5,886 bases of DNA from assembly GCA_009926295.1 (NCBI GenBank), contig RFPF01000197.1, forward strand, positions 1-5,886. The letters are read 5' to 3'. Numbering within the stretch: the stretch's first letter is position 1; each line of letters opens with the position of its first letter. The notes under the pieces were generated by a model, which made no database searches, was not told the DNA's origin, and was given only the letters and a program-made list of their open reading frames with translations. Below, in pieces: positions 4,730 through 5,886 of this stretch. The DNA comes from Planctomycetia bacterium. Lineage in GTDB: Bacteria; Planctomycetota; Planctomycetia; Pirellulales; UBA1268. The translations under genes were made by a program, and so were the position numbers.

Positions 4730-5686
4730 TCACACGCGGTCGGCGAACCAGTCGACCGTTTTGGCGACGCCGGCGGCGAACGCGATCGTGGGTCGCCAGC
4801 CGAGCACCTCCGCCGCCCTCGCCGCCGAGACGAGATTCGACCGCAGGTCGCCGGCGCGGGCCGGGCCATGGACCGGGGCGGGTGGACCGCCGGCATGCCC
4901 GCGGGCCGCGCGCACGCGGGTGACCTCCGCCCGCACGACCGCCTCGAGTTCGTTCACGTCGGTGCCGATCCCGGTGCCGATGTTCAGGCTCGTGAGGGTT
5001 CCCGCACACACGCCGGGAAGGGGGCGAGTGAGGGCGGCGACGTTCGCCGCCGCGACGTCGACGCCGTAGACGTAATCACGGACGTAGCGGCCGTCACCGT
5101 TGATGCTGGCCGGTTCGCCGGCGAGCAGCTTCTTCGAAAAGATCGCCACCACTCCCGCCTCACCATGCGGATTCTGCCGCGGGCCGTACACGTTGGAGTA
5201 GCGGAGGGCGACGGACGTAAGCCCGTGCTCCCGCGCGTAAAATTCGAGGTACCGCTCACCGACCCACTTCGTGATCCCGTAGGGGCTCACCGGGTTGGCG
5301 GGCGTCGTCTCCGGCGCCGGCGCCGTGACGTCGCCGTAGAGCACGCCGCCGCTGGAGGCGAAGACGAACCTGCGGCAGGCGGTCGCCACGGCGGCGTCGA
5401 GCACGTTGATCAGGCCGATGCAGTTCACCTGGGCGTCGAAGAGCGGCTCACGAACCGACCGGCTCACCGACATCTGGGCGGCCTGGTGGCAGACCGCCTC
5501 GGGCCGCTCACGCTCGAAAACGGCCCGCACAGCGGTGCCGTCGACGATGTCGACGACGTGCAGCGGCACGTCGGATGGCAGATTGTCCCGCACGCCGCTC
5601 GACAGGTCGTCGATGACTGCCACCCGATGTCCGGCGGCAAGGTGGCTCCCGATGAATCCGGCGCCGCCCGTGACGAGGATGTTCAT
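4730..5686 (-). CDS. NAD-dependent nucleotide-sugar epimerase/dehydratase (GalE-like extended SDR)
   Basis: The 318-residue protein belongs to the extended short-chain dehydrogenase family, which interconverts UDP-sugars using bound NAD. Visible motifs: the Rossmann GGAGFIG (7-13), VIDDLSSG (24-31) whose acidic residue binds the NAD ribose, HQAAQMSVSRSV (67-78), FASSGGVLYG (109-118), the active-site pair Tyr136 and Lys140 in SPYGITK, RYSNVYGPRQ (162-171) and GDGRYVRDYVY (197-207). UDP-glucose or UDP-GlcNAc 4-epimerase is most likely, but the exact substrate is not determinable. The ATG at 5686 gives the conserved MNILVTGG start; a longer in-frame reading would run into the tRNA gene. The first Rossmann helix is about five residues short (SHLAAGH instead of a form such as SHLVDALLARGH). 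The Ser found in E. coli GalE four residues before the YG tyrosine is Gly113 here. It lies 37 bp downstream of tRNA-Ser. Confidence 0.9.
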   Translation of the reverse strand: MNILVTGGAGFIGSHLAAGHRVAVIDDLSSGVRDNLPSDVPLHVVDIVDGTAVRAVFERERPEAVCHQAAQMSVSRSVREPLFDAQVNCIGLINVLDAAVATACRRFVFASSGGVLYGDVTAPAPETTPANPVSPYGITKWVGERYLEFYAREHGLTSVALRYSNVYGPRQNPHGEAGVVAIFSKKLLAGEPASINGDGRYVRDYVYGVDVAAANVAALTRPLPGVCAGTLTSLNIGTGIGTDVNELEAVVRAEVTRVRAARGHAGGPPAPVHGPARAGDLRSNLVSAARAAEVLGWRPTIAFAAGVAKTVDWFADRV

Positions 5687-5723
5687 GCTGGTGATGATGG
5701 CGACGGACAGTGCACCCAACCAA

Positions 5724-5813
5724 CGGAGAGGGCGGGATTCGAACCCGCGGTCCAGCTTTTGACCGGACACGTCTTTAGCAAAGACGCGCATTCGACCACT
5801 CTGCCACCTCTCC
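5724..5813 (-). tRNA. tRNA-Ser (anticodon GCU)
   Basis: A complete 90-nt class II tRNA. The acceptor stem is GGAGAGG (complement of 5807-5813) with CCTCTCC (complement of 5725-5731), and the discriminator is G at 5724, as expected for serine. The anticodon arm is CGTCT-TTGCTAA-AGACG with anticodon GCT at 5777-5779, which reads AGC and AGU codons. The long variable arm GTCC...GGAC contains GGTCAAAAGCT, very like the E. coli serine tRNA of the same anticodon. The T arm is GCGGG-TTCGAAT-CCCGC. The 3' CCA is not encoded; TTG follows the discriminator. No intrinsic terminator separates it from the epimerase gene 37 bp downstream. Confidence 0.97.
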
Positions 5814-5886
5814 GAATCCGCGACAATCCCCGTGGTACGGAGAGAACCATCGCGGTGCTATTCTGGATGGGAACCCTCGGTCCCGC

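Noticed and set aside
5687..5791. Upstream extension of the epimerase frame to 5791
   Set aside because: It runs through most of the tRNA-Ser gene; the conserved MNILVTGG start is at 5686.
5814..5886. Promoter of tRNA-Ser or start of a further gene at the right edge
   Set aside because: There is no convincing -10/-35 pair toward the tRNA, and too little sequence to call a gene; the near-hairpin GGGAACC/GGTCCC is cut close to the window end.

Overview
The window is very GC-rich (I estimate close to 70% by eye) and compact. It looks like chromosomal DNA from a planctomycete, probably of the Pirellulales type. The reasons are the ffh-rpsP-trmD gene order with no rimM between rpsP and trmD, a short Cys-rich lipoprotein of a style common in that phylum, an exported serine hydrolase with an HGNR oxyanion motif, and weak or absent Shine-Dalgarno sequences at several starts. 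The assignment comes from general familiarity, not from a database search.

Layout, left to right. Positions 1-626 (minus) hold the N-terminal 208 residues of TrmD, which runs off the left edge. Positions 701-1162 (minus) are rpsP, with a GTG start and a long Ala/Glu/Pro tail. A 362-bp gap (1163-1524) contains a 165-bp element bounded by 18-bp terminal inverted repeats, plus a small hairpin just after the ffh stop. Positions 1525-2997 (minus) are ffh. The 156-bp gap upstream of ffh holds a large imperfect inverted repeat (3033-3155) with a TATAAT box at one end that can serve ffh. Positions 3154-3441 (minus) encode a 95-residue Cys-rich putative lipoprotein. A 304-bp divergent intergenic region with a perfect 21-bp palindrome follows. 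Positions 3746-4726 (plus) encode an exported alpha/beta hydrolase. Positions 4730-5686 (minus) encode an NAD-dependent sugar epimerase, tail to tail with the hydrolase and only 3 bp away. Positions 5724-5813 (minus) are tRNA-Ser(GCU).

Functionally, the left half is core translation and protein targeting: the SRP GTPase, ribosomal protein S16 and the tRNA m1G37 methyltransferase, all on the minus strand and probably at least partly co-transcribed. The right half is accessory cell-envelope and sugar metabolism, with no clear pathway linking its genes.

I do not see a defence system, CRISPR array, transposase or other obviously new multi-gene system. The most unusual signals are the two inverted-repeat elements flanking ffh, a roughly five-residue gap in the Rossmann helix of the epimerase, and two neighbouring exported proteins that each carry ten cysteines in the predicted mature chain.
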